DNA of 64,000 nt, from the NCBI RefSeq assembly GCF_004353825.1, contig NZ_SMNA01000011.1:62001-126000 (forward strand), in the 5' to 3' direction. Source of the DNA: Occultella glacieicola. GTDB lineage: Bacteria > Actinomycetota > Actinomycetes > Actinomycetales > Beutenbergiaceae. A model generated the notes under the pieces. It did no database searches and was not told the origin of the DNA. It saw only the letters and a program-made list of their open reading frames with translations. The position numbers were made by a program, and so were the translations under genes. Below are positions 18,186 to 26,751 of this stretch, one piece after another. Position 1 is the first letter of the stretch; each line of letters begins with the position of its first letter.

Positions 18186-18677
18186 TCAGTCGCCGGAGTC
18201 GGCGGAGGGCGCGGACGCGGGGCTGGCCGGGGAGGCGGGGCTCGCCGGGGAGGCGGGGCTCGCCGGGGAGGCTGGCGACGCGGGGCTTGCCGGGCTCGGC
18301 GCGGACACCGGGCTGGGCGCGGAGGCCGGGCTGGCCGGGCTCTGTGCGGACGCGGGGCTGGCCGGGCTGGGTGCCGACACCGGACTGGCCACCGGCGACG
18401 GCGCCGAGACCGAACTGATCGCGGTCACGGCGGAGACCGCGCTGCCCGGGTCGACCGTGGCCGGGTCCGTGGTGGCCGGGGTGGTGGCCGGGGCCGTGGG
18501 GGCGGCGGGCGAGGCCGCCGAGGGGGCCGCCGGTGAGGGGGCGGAGGTGGCCGGGGCCTGGGACTGCTCCGGCGCCGGCGTCGACGTGAACGTGTCCGCG
18601 CTCGCCGCCACGGCTCCCCCGGCAACGGCCACGACACCCAGGGTCCCGGTCACGATCCAGGCGGTGCGCTTGTTCAT
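18186..18677 (-). CDS. Secreted or membrane-anchored Ser/Pro/Ala-repeat protein
   Basis: 163 residues from an ATG with GGAGGA upstream. A short positive N-terminus (MNKRTAW) and a hydrophobic stretch (IVTGTLGVVAVAGGAVAASA) form a signal peptide or anchor. The rest is low-complexity Ser/Pro/Ala/Thr with many SPAS and SAPSP units and ends in an acidic DSGD. The DNA shows tandem 9- and 18-bp units. No catalytic features; probably a wall-exposed or exported disordered protein. Confidence 0.7.
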   Translation of the reverse strand: MNKRTAWIVTGTLGVVAVAGGAVAASADTFTSTPAPEQSQAPATSAPSPAAPSAASPAAPTAPATTPATTDPATVDPGSAVSAVTAISSVSAPSPVASPVSAPSPASPASAQSPASPASAPSPVSAPSPASPASPASPASPASPASPASPASPASAPSADSGD

Positions 18678-18917
18678 TCTGATTCCTCCGAAGTCCAGGG
18701 CCCCGGTTCGGGACCACCTCATCTGTTGCTGACATCCATCAGATTCCCGGGCCACGATGAGCCCACAAGGAGAGGAATGTGAAAGCCTTCTCATCCGGCC
18801 CGGTGCCCGATCGCCAAGGGACACCGACGCCGATCCCGGCGGGCGGCGACGGCACGGCGGAGCACGCCCGTCGGCACGCGGGCCGGTCCCGGTCGACGGC
18901 CTCAGGCAGATCCGCTG

Positions 18918-19322
18918 TCAGGCGGTGACGACGTTGCCCTCTCGGATCTGCACGGCGACCTCGGGAAGCGGCTGGTCGGCCGGGCCGGAGACGACCGCCC
19001 CGGTGAGTTGCTCGAACTCCGACCCGTGGCACGGGCAGTACAACACGTCCTCCCGCACCCGCACGCTGCAGCCCTGGTGGGTGCAGATCGCGCTGAACGC
19101 GACCACCTCACCGTCCGTAGGCTGCGCGACGACCAGTTCCACGCCGTCATCCGTGGTGAGCACGAGCGAGCCCCCCACCGGGACGTCTGCGAGCGCGACC
19201 AGGGTCTCCCCCGCCGTCGGTTCCTCGACCTCGGGTGCGCCGGTGCAGGCGGCGAGCCCGGCGAGGGTGACCCCGCCCCCGGAGGCGAGCAGGACCTGGC
19301 GGCGGCTGGGGCAGGGGCACAT
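18918..19322 (-). CDS. Rieske [2Fe-2S] lipoprotein
   Basis: 134 residues. The N-terminus has a Tat-like RRQVLLASGG and a lipobox (LAGLAAC), so the protein is likely a Tat-exported lipoprotein. Both Rieske cluster motifs are intact (CTHQGC and CPCHGSEF). The ATG at 19322 is preferred to a TTG nine bases earlier. Not part of a visible bc1 operon; similar stand-alone Rieske lipoproteins in actinobacteria are thought to carry electrons at the outer membrane face. Confidence 0.88.
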   Translation of the reverse strand: MCPCPSRRQVLLASGGGVTLAGLAACTGAPEVEEPTAGETLVALADVPVGGSLVLTTDDGVELVVAQPTDGEVVAFSAICTHQGCSVRVREDVLYCPCHGSEFEQLTGAVVSGPADQPLPEVAVQIREGNVVTA

Positions 19323-19353
19323 GGGGGTCAATCTAGTCCGGCCGGACGCACGG

Positions 19354-19384
19354 CGCCCGCCCCACCGCGAGGGTGGGACGGGCG
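19354..19384. terminator. Hairpin downstream of the Gfo/Idh gene
   Basis: Imperfect 13-14-base stem with a GCGA loop (arms CGCCCG-C-CCCACC and GGTGGG-A-CGGGCG). It lies between the stop of the minus-strand oxidoreductase and the start of the Rieske gene. Confidence 0.6.
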
Positions 19385-19419
19385 ACGGTCGGCGACGGGC
19401 CGCCGGTCACGAAGGCAGG

Positions 19420-20586
19420 TCAGGAACGCTCGGCGAACTTACCCTCGTCGCGGATGCGCTTGTTCAGCTCGTCGAGGTAGCGGTCCTCGTCGAGGTCCAG
19501 CGGGACCTCCTCGCCGAGCCAGCTCGAGAGGTGGATGGCGTTGGCGAGGCGGACCCCGTTGATGCCCTCCGACCCGGGTGCCAGCAGCGGTGTCCCGTCG
19601 AGGATGTTCGCCGCGAAGTTCTCCAGGACGCCCGCATGCTGCTGGCCCCACGGGCGGTCGTACTCGATGGTCTCGGTCTCCTGGTAGGAGTCGAGGTTCA
19701 TCTCGCCCATGAACATCTTCTTGACGTCGTCCGGGCCGATCGAGTCCGAGATCTCCTGTTCGGTCTTGGACAGCCGGGTCACGTACGCGGTCTTGGAGCC
19801 CTCGACGACGATCTTGCCGGAGTCCCCGAGGATCTCGAACCGGTCGGTGCCGATCAGGTCGTGGGTCGCGGTCACGAGCACCCCGGTGGCACCCTCGCCG
19901 TAGTCGACGACCACGGTGACCTCGTCCTCGGTGGCGATGTTGCGCCGGAAGCCGTAGGCGACCTTCGCGAAGACGGACTTCGGCACACCGGCGATCCACT
20001 GCAGCAGGTCGAGCTGGTGCGGGACCTGGTTGACCAGGACTCCACCGCCCTCGCCGCCCCAGGTGGCGCGCCAGTCGCTCTGCTCGTAGTAGCCCTGCGG
20101 CCGCCACCAGGTGGTGATGATCCAGTTGGTGCGGCGGATCTTCCCGATCTCGCCGGCCTCCACGATCTCCTTGATGCGCTGGTAAAGCGGATTGTTGCGC
20201 TGGTTGAACATGATCCCGAAGGTCAGTTCGGGCTTCGTCGCCGCGTACTCGTTGAGTTCCTTGACCTGCTTGGTGTAGACCCCGGCAGGCTTCTCGACGA
20301 GCGGGTGGATCCCGCGGGACAGGGCCGCGATACCCATCTCCGGGTGCAGGTAGTGCGGCACGGTCGTGACGACCGCGTCGACGTCACCGCTGTCGAGAAC
20401 GCTCTCGAAGTCCTCGTACACCGGGACGCCCGGGTAGGTCGACGCAGCCAGTTCGCGCTTGGCCGGGTCGTGATCGACGATCGCGCCGATCACCATGTTG
20501 GGGACCTTGCCGTCGGAGATGAGCCTGGCGTAGAGCCCGCCCTGGGCGCCGAGCCCGATGATGCCGAGTCTGACCTTGTCTGCCAC
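19420..20586 (-). CDS. Gfo/Idh/MocA family oxidoreductase
   Basis: 388 residues from a GTG preceded by AGGAG. The N-terminal Rossmann fold carries GIIGLGAQG and the catalytic EKP signature in HPLVEKPAGVYTKQ. The C-terminal domain has GGGVLVNQVPHQLDLLQWI, where the histidine of the GG-D/Q-H motif is present. Family members oxidise or reduce sugars, inositols or sugar acids with NAD(P). No sugar transporter is adjacent, so the substrate is open. Confidence 0.9.
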   Translation of the reverse strand: MADKVRLGIIGLGAQGGLYARLISDGKVPNMVIGAIVDHDPAKRELAASTYPGVPVYEDFESVLDSGDVDAVVTTVPHYLHPEMGIAALSRGIHPLVEKPAGVYTKQVKELNEYAATKPELTFGIMFNQRNNPLYQRIKEIVEAGEIGKIRRTNWIITTWWRPQGYYEQSDWRATWGGEGGGVLVNQVPHQLDLLQWIAGVPKSVFAKVAYGFRRNIATEDEVTVVVDYGEGATGVLVTATHDLIGTDRFEILGDSGKIVVEGSKTAYVTRLSKTEQEISDSIGPDDVKKMFMGEMNLDSYQETETIEYDRPWGQQHAGVLENFAANILDGTPLLAPGSEGINGVRLANAIHLSSWLGEEVPLDLDEDRYLDELNKRIRDEGKFAERS

Positions 20587-20794
20587 GTTGGAGTCTCCTG
20601 ATGTCGTTCGAGGGAAGCATCGCTGCCGATCCCCCGAGGCTAGGGCGCGCCCGCCGGGCCGGACCATCGGTTGCCGCCTGTTGCCACCCGGCCCGCGCGC
20701 GGGCACCGGAAGCGGTTCCGTGGTTGCAGCCGGCGCGAGGATGCAGACCTCTGCCCATGTCACCGGCCCGAGGATTGGTGCGAGGATGTGGCCC

Positions 20795-21376
20795 ATGATC
20801 GTTGTGACCACGAATGAGATCCCCGGCTACCGCATCGACGCAGTGATGGGTGAGGTGATGGGCCTGACCGTCCGCTCCGCGAACATCGGTCAGAACTTCG
20901 TCGCGTCGTTCCGCTCGATCGGCGGTGGTGAGGTGACCGAGTACACCCGGCTGGTCTACGAGAGCCGCCAGGAGGTCATGAACCGGATGACGGTCGAGGC
21001 CCAGCGGCGCGGGGCCAACGCGGTGATCGGGATGCGGTTCGACACCGGTGACATCGCCCAGGCATTCAGCGAGGTCTGCGCGTACGGCACGGCCGTGTAT
21101 GCCACGCCGATCGGCGAGGACGAGGACGGGCACACCAAGCAGTCCGTCGAGCAGGCGAAGAACCCCGCCAACGTCGGCCCGGCCCCGGCCCCGAACCCGG
21201 GTCAGCCGCCGGCCCAGGGCTACGGCGGCGCGTCCGGCCAGCCGCAGGGCGGATACGGCCAGCAGCCGGGGTACGGCCAGCAGCCGGGCTACGGTCAGCA
21301 GCCCGGTCCGCCCGGCCCGCCGCCGGCCGGTGGCTACCAGCAGCCGCCCGCGGGGGGCTACCAGCCGGGCTACTGA
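20795..21376 (+). CDS. YbjQ/UPF0145 family protein with Gly/Gln/Pro-rich tail
   Basis: 193 residues. The first about 110 residues match YbjQ throughout (MIVVTTNEIPGYRI, ANIGQNFVASFRSIGGGEVTEYTRL, RRGANAVIGMRFD), a small pentameric domain of unknown role once called heavy-metal binding. The C-terminal 80 residues are low complexity (GYGQQPGYGQQPG). Start at MIVV by homology; an ATG nine bases upstream is an alternative. Confidence 0.88.
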   Translation: MIVVTTNEIPGYRIDAVMGEVMGLTVRSANIGQNFVASFRSIGGGEVTEYTRLVYESRQEVMNRMTVEAQRRGANAVIGMRFDTGDIAQAFSEVCAYGTAVYATPIGEDEDGHTKQSVEQAKNPANVGPAPAPNPGQPPAQGYGGASGQPQGGYGQQPGYGQQPGYGQQPGPPGPPPAGGYQQPPAGGYQPGY

Positions 21377-21420
21377 CGCCGCGAGCGGTCCGCGCGGGGG
21401 TCCTCCTCCCGGGGACGGAC

Positions 21421-22680
21421 CTAGAAGTCGACGGGGTCGCGAGCGATCGGGCAGGTCATGCAGTGCCCGCCGCCGCGGCCCCGGCCGAGTTCGGCCCCGA
21501 CGATCTCGACCACCTCGATGCCGGCGTTGCGCAGCAGCGCGTTCGTCTGGGTGTTGCGGTCGTAGGTGATCACCACGCCGGGCTCGAGGGCGACCGCGTT
21601 GTTGCCGCTGTCCCACTGCTGGCGCTCGGAGGCGTAGAAGTCCCCACCGGTCTCGATGACGTGCATCCCGGAGAGCCCGAGGGCCTCGGTGACGACCTTG
21701 ACGAAGGTGCCCTCACCCTCGTCGATGACGTCGAGCCCGGCGGGCCCGTCACCGGGCACCAGGGTGAACGTGTGCACGCCGTCCATGATCCGCGGGTAGA
21801 GCGTGACGACGTCCCGGTCGGCGAACGTGAACACCGTGTCCAGGTGCATGGCCGCGCGCAGCTTCGGCAGCGCGGCCACGACCACGCGTTCCGCCGCGCC
21901 GTGCGCGAACAGATTCGCCGCCACCTGCGTCACCGCCTGGCGGGACGTCCGTTCGCTCATGCCCATCAGCACCACCCCGTTGCCTACCGGCATGACGTCG
22001 CCGCCCTCGAACGTGGCCTGGCCCCAGTCCGCCTCCGGGTCACCCCACCACACCCGCGACCCGGCCAGCCCGGGGTGGAACTCGTAGATGGCTTTCATCA
22101 GCAGGCTCTCCCCGCGGCGTGCCGGCCAGTACAGCGGATTCAGGGTGAGCCCGCCGTAGAGCCAGCAGGTGGTGTCCCGGGTGTAGAGGGTGTTCGGCAG
22201 CGGCGGCATCAGGAACTCCTGCGCCCCGCGGGACTCCCGGGCCATGGACAGCGCCGCGGACCGGAACTGTGCCGGCAGGTCGCCGGTCGCGAGTCCGCCG
22301 ATGAGGTACTCGGCCAGGGTCGCCGCGTCCAGGGTGTCCAGGTAGGCGCGGATGTCGTCGATGACCCCCAGCCCGACGACGTTCGCCACGATCTTGCGGT
22401 CGAGCAGCCAGGCCCGCGCCTGCGGGATGGCCATGGTCTCGGCGAGGACGTCGTGGAGCTCGAGCACGTGGATCCCGCGCTCGACCATCCGGGTCACGAA
22501 GTCGGCGTGGTCGCGCTGGGCATTCTCCACCCACATGACGTCGTCGAACAGAAGCGCGGCGCTGTTGCTCGGCGTGAGTCTGTGGTGCGCCAGCCCGGGG
22601 CGACAGACCAGCACCGTCCGGAGCCTGCCGACCTCCGAGTGCACGCCGGGGATGAGGGTGGCATCCGCTGCGATGGGCAT
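21421..22680 (-). CDS. arcA: Arginine deiminase
   Basis: 419 residues; hydrolyses arginine to citrulline and ammonia. Guanidino-group-modifying enzyme motifs are complete: [23 protein letters not shown] and the C-terminal nucleophile in [12 protein letters not shown]. No arcB, arcC or antiporter gene is adjacent, so it stands alone. The ATG at 22680 (MPIAAD) is chosen over an upstream codon 15 bases earlier. Upstream lies a 14-bp tandem repeat. Confidence 0.95.
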   Translation of the reverse strand: MPIAADATLIPGVHSEVGRLRTVLVCRPGLAHHRLTPSNSAALLFDDVMWVENAQRDHADFVTRMVERGIHVLELHDVLAETMAIPQARAWLLDRKIVANVVGLGVIDDIRAYLDTLDAATLAEYLIGGLATGDLPAQFRSAALSMARESRGAQEFLMPPLPNTLYTRDTTCWLYGGLTLNPLYWPARRGESLLMKAIYEFHPGLAGSRVWWGDPEADWGQATFEGGDVMPVGNGVVLMGMSERTSRQAVTQVAANLFAHGAAERVVVAALPKLRAAMHLDTVFTFADRDVVTLYPRIMDGVHTFTLVPGDGPAGLDVIDEGEGTFVKVVTEALGLSGMHVIETGGDFYASERQQWDSGNNAVALEPGVVITYDRNTQTNALLRNAGIEVVEIVGAELGRGRGGGHCMTCPIARDPVDF

Positions 22681-22705
22681 GCCCGAGCCTCTCACGCCGG
22701 CTGGT

Positions 22706-22803
22706 CGGGGCGCGACGGTCGGGGCGCGACGGCCGGGGCGCGACGGTCGGGGCGCGACGATCAGGGCGCGACGATCAGGGCGCGACGATCAGGGTGCGAT
22801 GAT
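22706..22803. repeat. Seven tandem copies of a 14-bp unit
   Basis: Units read C[GA]GGG[CT]GCGA[CT]G[AG][TC]. The first four copies begin CGGGG and the last three CAGGG, so variants are grouped as expected from recent local expansion. The array fills the space upstream of arcA and extends over the last codons of the broken thioesterase gene. Confidence 0.9.
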
Positions 22804-23288
22804 CAGGCAGGGGCTCGACGCGGTGGCGAGCACCCGACCGTGGGCGTCGCGCAGGTCCGCCTCCGCGAACGCGGCCCGGCGGCCGGGCTTGGTCACCCAC
22901 CCGTGCGCCGTCACTGGACCGGTCTCGACCGAGATCGGCCGCAGCAGTGAGATCTTGATCTCCAGCGTCGTGTATCCGACGCCGGCCGGGGGAGCGTCGA
23001 GTGCACCGCGCAGCCGCAGGCGGAGTCCAGGAGGGTGGCGGCGAAGCCGGCGTAGACGGACCCGATCGGGTTGTCGTGGGAGTCGTCCGGCACCCCGGTG
23101 AGCACGACGTCCCCTTCGGCCACGGAGACGAGGTCCATCCCGACGTGAGCGGCGATCGGAGGTGGTGGCGTGGTGCCGGCGATCAGGGCCTGCAGTTGCT
23201 CGACGCCGGTGCGCTCGAAGGAGCCGGCAGCATGCGGCAGCGGATCCTCGTAGCGCAGCGTCCTGGTCCGTTCGGCGTCCGTGCTCAC
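22789..23288 (-). pseudogene. PaaI-type hotdog thioesterase interrupted by a frameshift
   Basis: The gene is split over two frames. The N-terminal half starts at GTG 23288 (GAAGGAG upstream) and runs through VGMDLVSVAEGDVVL and GSVYAGFAATLLDSACGCAVHSTLP, the hotdog active-site helix. The C-terminal half in another frame begins at AGVGYTTLEIKISLLRPI and ends in SSPCLIIAP. The switch falls at a run of five G (five C on the coding strand) at 22988-22992; one extra C there would restore a single frame. Either a real polymorphic or inactivated gene or a homopolymer error. Substrate would have been an acyl-CoA. Confidence 0.85.
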
Positions 23289-23397
23289 GCATCCACTCCT
23301 TCGTCGGGGGTCGGGCCGGCCCGCCTCCATTGCCGGGTCGGCTCAGCCACCGTACCGTCGCCACCAGCAGATCCGACTCACGGCAGGAGCGCGGCAC

Positions 23398-23961
23398 ATG
23401 ACGGACTGGGTGGCCCAACCGGGGCACGACGACGACCTCGTGCGCTCGAACACCGGACACGGCTGGGACGAATGGGTCCGCCTCCTCGACGCCGGTCCGG
23501 GGCGCGCGGCCGGCCACACCGAGCAGGCCCGGTGGGTCCGCGAGGAGCATGGCGTCGACGGGTGGTGGGCGCAGAGCGTTGTGGTCGGCTACGAACGGAT
23601 CGTCGGGATCCGGCTACCCGGACAGATGCCGGACGGAACCTTCACGGTGTCCCGATCCCGCATCCTCGACATGGACGCGGACACCTGGCGGGCCCGGCTC
23701 CTCGACGACGCCACCCGCGCAGCGCTGTTCGAGCCACTGGGCACCACCCTGCGTTCGAAGCCGGAGGCGCGCAGCCTGCGCTTCGACCTCGCCGACGGCG
23801 ACACCTCGCTCGGTGTCGTCGCGGTCGCCCTCGACCCGCTGGCCGAGCGGGTCCGGCTCACGATCACCCACGAGAAGCTGGCGGACCCGGGCGCGGCCGA
23901 GCGGTGGAAGGACCACTGGTCGGCCTGGATCGGCGGGCTCGGGACGGAGCAGTCCTCCTAG
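23398..23961 (+). CDS. DUF4287-like protein of unknown function
   Basis: 187 residues. The N-terminal part (GHGWDEWVRLLDA, then ARWVREEHGVDGWWAQSVVVGYERI) is a short helical domain found fused to SRPBCC or alone. The C-terminal half resembles a truncated START-like fold (SKPEARSLRFDLADGDTSLGVVAVALDPL, then ERWKDHWSAWIGGLG). No catalytic residues can be named. Confidence 0.75.
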   Translation: MTDWVAQPGHDDDLVRSNTGHGWDEWVRLLDAGPGRAAGHTEQARWVREEHGVDGWWAQSVVVGYERIVGIRLPGQMPDGTFTVSRSRILDMDADTWRARLLDDATRAALFEPLGTTLRSKPEARSLRFDLADGDTSLGVVAVALDPLAERVRLTITHEKLADPGAAERWKDHWSAWIGGLGTEQSS

Positions 23962-24009
23962 CCGCATAGGCTGGACCGTTGGAGCTACACCCGAGGAGAG
24001 GCGGTCACG

Positions 24010-24561
24010 ATGCCGGGTGGCGAAGAGATCCTGGTCGAGACGGTCGACGAGCAGGGCCGGGCGGTCGGCACCGCCGAGAAGCTCGAGGCCCATCGTGAGC
24101 CCGGGGTGTTGCACCGGGCGTTCTCGCTGTTCGCGTTCGACGGCGCCGGCCGGCTCCTGCTGCAGCGCCGCGCCGCCGGCAAGTACCACTCGCCGCTGAT
24201 GCTCACGAACAGCGCCTGCGGCCACCCGTTCCCGGGTGAGGCCCCGGCGACGGCGGTGGCCAGGCGTGCCGCCGAGGAGTTGGGCGCGCCCGTGCGGGAC
24301 CTGACCGAGCTCGGGATCGTGCAGTACCACGTCCACGACGACGCGACCGGGCTCTACGAGCGCGAGTACAACCACGTGTTCGCGGGCCTGGTCGACGCCG
24401 AGTCCCTGGCGCACGACCCCGACGAGATCGCCGAGATCGTGTTCGTGACCGGTGCCGAACTGGCCGCCCTGCGTGCCGCGGAGCCGTTCACGGCCTGGTT
24501 CGACGACGTCTGGGGCGTCACCCGCGGGCATCTCAGCCACTGGGGCTTCCGGGACGCGTGA
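24010..24561 (+). CDS. idi: Isopentenyl-diphosphate delta-isomerase, type I
   Basis: 183 residues from an ATG with GAGGAGAGG upstream. Nudix-fold type I isomerase interconverting IPP and DMAPP. Active-site pieces are visible: NSACGHPFPGE (catalytic Cys), AARRAAEELG (Nudix helix) and YEREYNHVF (catalytic Glu region). It lies 232 bases upstream of the mevalonate operon on the same strand and provides the step after it. The operon of Streptomyces CL190 instead carries an unrelated type II enzyme inside the operon. Confidence 0.95.
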   Translation: MPGGEEILVETVDEQGRAVGTAEKLEAHREPGVLHRAFSLFAFDGAGRLLLQRRAAGKYHSPLMLTNSACGHPFPGEAPATAVARRAAEELGAPVRDLTELGIVQYHVHDDATGLYEREYNHVFAGLVDAESLAHDPDEIAEIVFVTGAELAALRAAEPFTAWFDDVWGVTRGHLSHWGFRDA

Positions 24562-24793
24562 TCCGCTGGGATGCCGCCGGGCTGCGCGAGACGCACACCG
24601 GTCCCCCACGACACCTCCGCGACACCGGCTCCGCCACGGCCGCCACACGCATGGCACGGCGGCACGAGTCACTAGACTCAAGCCCGTTCCGCCCATGGCG
24701 ACCGGCGCCGTGGGCCACGACCCCACCCACACACGAAAGCCCTGCGATGCCACGAACCCCTCCCGCCCGGTACGACCGGGTCGAGGCCTCGTG

Positions 24794-25780
24794 ATGGTGG
24801 CGTCGTCCCCGATCGTGGGCGCGGGCCGGAGTACCGGCGTCGGCGCGGTCGACCCGGTGGCCGTCGGCGCGGGCCACGCCAAGGCGATCCTGATCGGTGA
24901 GCACTCGGTCGTCTACGGGCACCCGGCCATCGCCCTGCCGCTCCTGCCCCTGCGCACCGTCGCCCGGCTGCGGGCCGTGCCCGGCCCGCTCAGCGCCCGG
25001 CACGGGGACCGGCGGCTCCCGGTGGCGGACCTGCCCGAGCGATTCGCACCGGTCGGTGCCGCCGTCACGGCCGCGCTGGCCCACTTCGGCCTGCCCGGGG
25101 ACGACCTCGAGATCGAGCTCGACAGCGACATCCCACCGGGCGCCGGCCTGGGCGCGAGCGCCGCATCCGCGCACGCCATCGTCGAGGCCGTGCGCGCCCA
25201 CGCCGACCGGGAACTCGACGAGGAGGCCCGGTTCGAACTCGTCCAGACGGCTGAACGGGTGGCACACGGCAACCCCAGCGGTCTGGATGCGCGAGCCACC
25301 CGGGCCCGCACCCCGGTGGCGTTCAACGACGGCGTGACGTCCAGGCTCGAACTCGGCGCGTCGTTCTCGTTCGCGGTCGCCGACACCGGCGTGCGCTCGC
25401 CCACCCGCGACGCCGTCGCCGGGGTCCGCAGCCTCGTCGAAGCCGACCCCGACCACGGCAGGGAGCTCCTCGAACGCCTCGCCGAACTGACCCGGACCGC
25501 GGCCGAGGATCTGCGCGACGGCCGGATCGGTGACCTCGGCGCACGACTCCACGCCGCGCAGGACACCCTCGATGCGCTCGGCGTCGGGCACCCCGCCATC
25601 GACCGGCTGGTCGCCGCGGCCCGGGCCGCGGGCGCAGCCGGGGCGAAGCTCACGGGCGCCGGGCGCGGCGGCTGCGTCATCGCGGTCACGGACTCCCCCG
25701 AGCGCGCCGCGGAGATCGTGACCGCGATGCGGCAGGCGGGCGCGGTCGGGGGCTGGATCGTCACGGCGGGTGGCCGGTGA
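24794..25780 (+). CDS. Mevalonate kinase
   Basis: 328 residues. GHMP kinase with GHAKAILIGEHSVVYGHPAIALPL at the N-terminus, the phosphate loop PPGAGLGASAASAHAIVEA and the C-terminal GAGRGGCVIAV. First gene of the overlapping mevalonate operon; phosphorylates mevalonate with ATP. The ATG at 24794 (or GTG at 24791) gives the expected N-terminus; the open frame extends about 340 bases upstream without homology. Confidence 0.93.
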   Translation: MVASSPIVGAGRSTGVGAVDPVAVGAGHAKAILIGEHSVVYGHPAIALPLLPLRTVARLRAVPGPLSARHGDRRLPVADLPERFAPVGAAVTAALAHFGLPGDDLEIELDSDIPPGAGLGASAASAHAIVEAVRAHADRELDEEARFELVQTAERVAHGNPSGLDARATRARTPVAFNDGVTSRLELGASFSFAVADTGVRSPTRDAVAGVRSLVEADPDHGRELLERLAELTRTAAEDLRDGRIGDLGARLHAAQDTLDALGVGHPAIDRLVAAARAAGAAGAKLTGAGRGGCVIAVTDSPERAAEIVTAMRQAGAVGGWIVTAGGR

Positions 25781-26751
25781 GCGTCACCGCCGTCGCGCAC
25801 CCCAACATCGCGCTGATCAAGTACTGGGGCAAGGCCGACGAGCGGCTGTCGCTGCCCGCGACCGGCAGCCTCTCCCTCACCCTCGACATCGCCCCGACCC
25901 GAACCACGGTCACGCTCGACCCCGAGGCGGACACCCACGTCGCGTCCTGGAGCGGTGAGCCGATGACCGGCGGGGAACTGGCGCGGGTGAGCGCGTTCCT
26001 GGACCTGGTCGCCGAGCGCGCCGGCAGCCGCGCCCGCGCCGTCGTGGAGACGGCCAACGAGATCCCCACCGGTGCCGGCCTGGCCTCCTCGGCGGCCGGG
26101 TTCGCGGCGCTCGCGGCCGCCGCGAGCAGCGCCTACGGGCTCACCCTCACCCCCCGCGAGCTGTCCCGGCTCGCCCGGCGCGGCTCCGGGTCGGCGTCCC
26201 GGTCGGTCTTCGGGGGGCTCGTCCAGTGGCACCCGGGCGACGACGAGGGCTCGTTCGCCGAGCCGATCGATGCCCCGGGCCTGGACCTCGCGCTCGTCGT
26301 CGCCGTGCTCACCGCCGGACGCAAGCCGATCGGCAGCCGGGAGGCGATGCGTCGCACGGTGGCGACCTCACCGTTCTTCGACGCCTGGGTCGCGAGCGTG
26401 CCCGGCGACCTGGACGCGATGCGAGCGGCGATCGCCCGGGCCGACTTCACGGCCGTCGGCGAACTGGCCGAGTCGAACGCGATGCGCATGCACGCGACCA
26501 TGCTCGGCGCCGTCCCGCCGGTCCGGTACTGGAACGCGGACACGGTCGCCGCGCTCGACGTCGTCGCCCGGTGCCGGCGCGATGGCATCGAGGCCTACGC
26601 GACCATCGACGCCGGACCGAACGTCAAGGTGCTCTGCCGGCCCGAGGCGACCTCCGCCGTCGCCGAACGGTTCGCGGACGCGTTCGACGGCGTCAAGCTG
26701 CTGGTCTCGGGGACCGGCCCGGGCGTTCGGATCGTCGGGCCGACCGCATGA
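25777..26751 (+). CDS. mvaD: Diphosphomevalonate decarboxylase
   Basis: 324 residues from a GTG that overlaps the previous stop (GTGA). Signature AHPNIALIKYWGKAD at the N-terminus, the phosphate loop PTGAGLASSAAGFAALAAAA and SGSASRSVFGGLVQW are diagnostic. Produces isopentenyl diphosphate in the last step of the pathway. Confidence 0.96.
   Translation: MSVTAVAHPNIALIKYWGKADERLSLPATGSLSLTLDIAPTRTTVTLDPEADTHVASWSGEPMTGGELARVSAFLDLVAERAGSRARAVVETANEIPTGAGLASSAAGFAALAAAASSAYGLTLTPRELSRLARRGSGSASRSVFGGLVQWHPGDDEGSFAEPIDAPGLDLALVVAVLTAGRKPIGSREAMRRTVATSPFFDAWVASVPGDLDAMRAAIARADFTAVGELAESNAMRMHATMLGAVPPVRYWNADTVAALDVVARCRRDGIEAYATIDAGPNVKVLCRPEATSAVAERFADAFDGVKLLVSGTGPGVRIVGPTA

Noticed and set aside
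18536-18692. Long Arg/Gly frame overlapping the MFS gene and the Ser/Pro/Ala-repeat gene
   Set aside because: It is the frame-shifted reading of the MFS gene running into the low-complexity repeats; composition is typical of a shadow.
22706-22803. CRISPR array
   Set aside because: Units are 14 bp and directly adjacent with no spacers, and no cas genes are present anywhere in the window.
24010-24561. Generic Nudix hydrolase instead of isomerase
   Set aside because: The NSACGHPFPGE and YEREYNHVF active-site segments are specific for type I isopentenyl-diphosphate isomerase.
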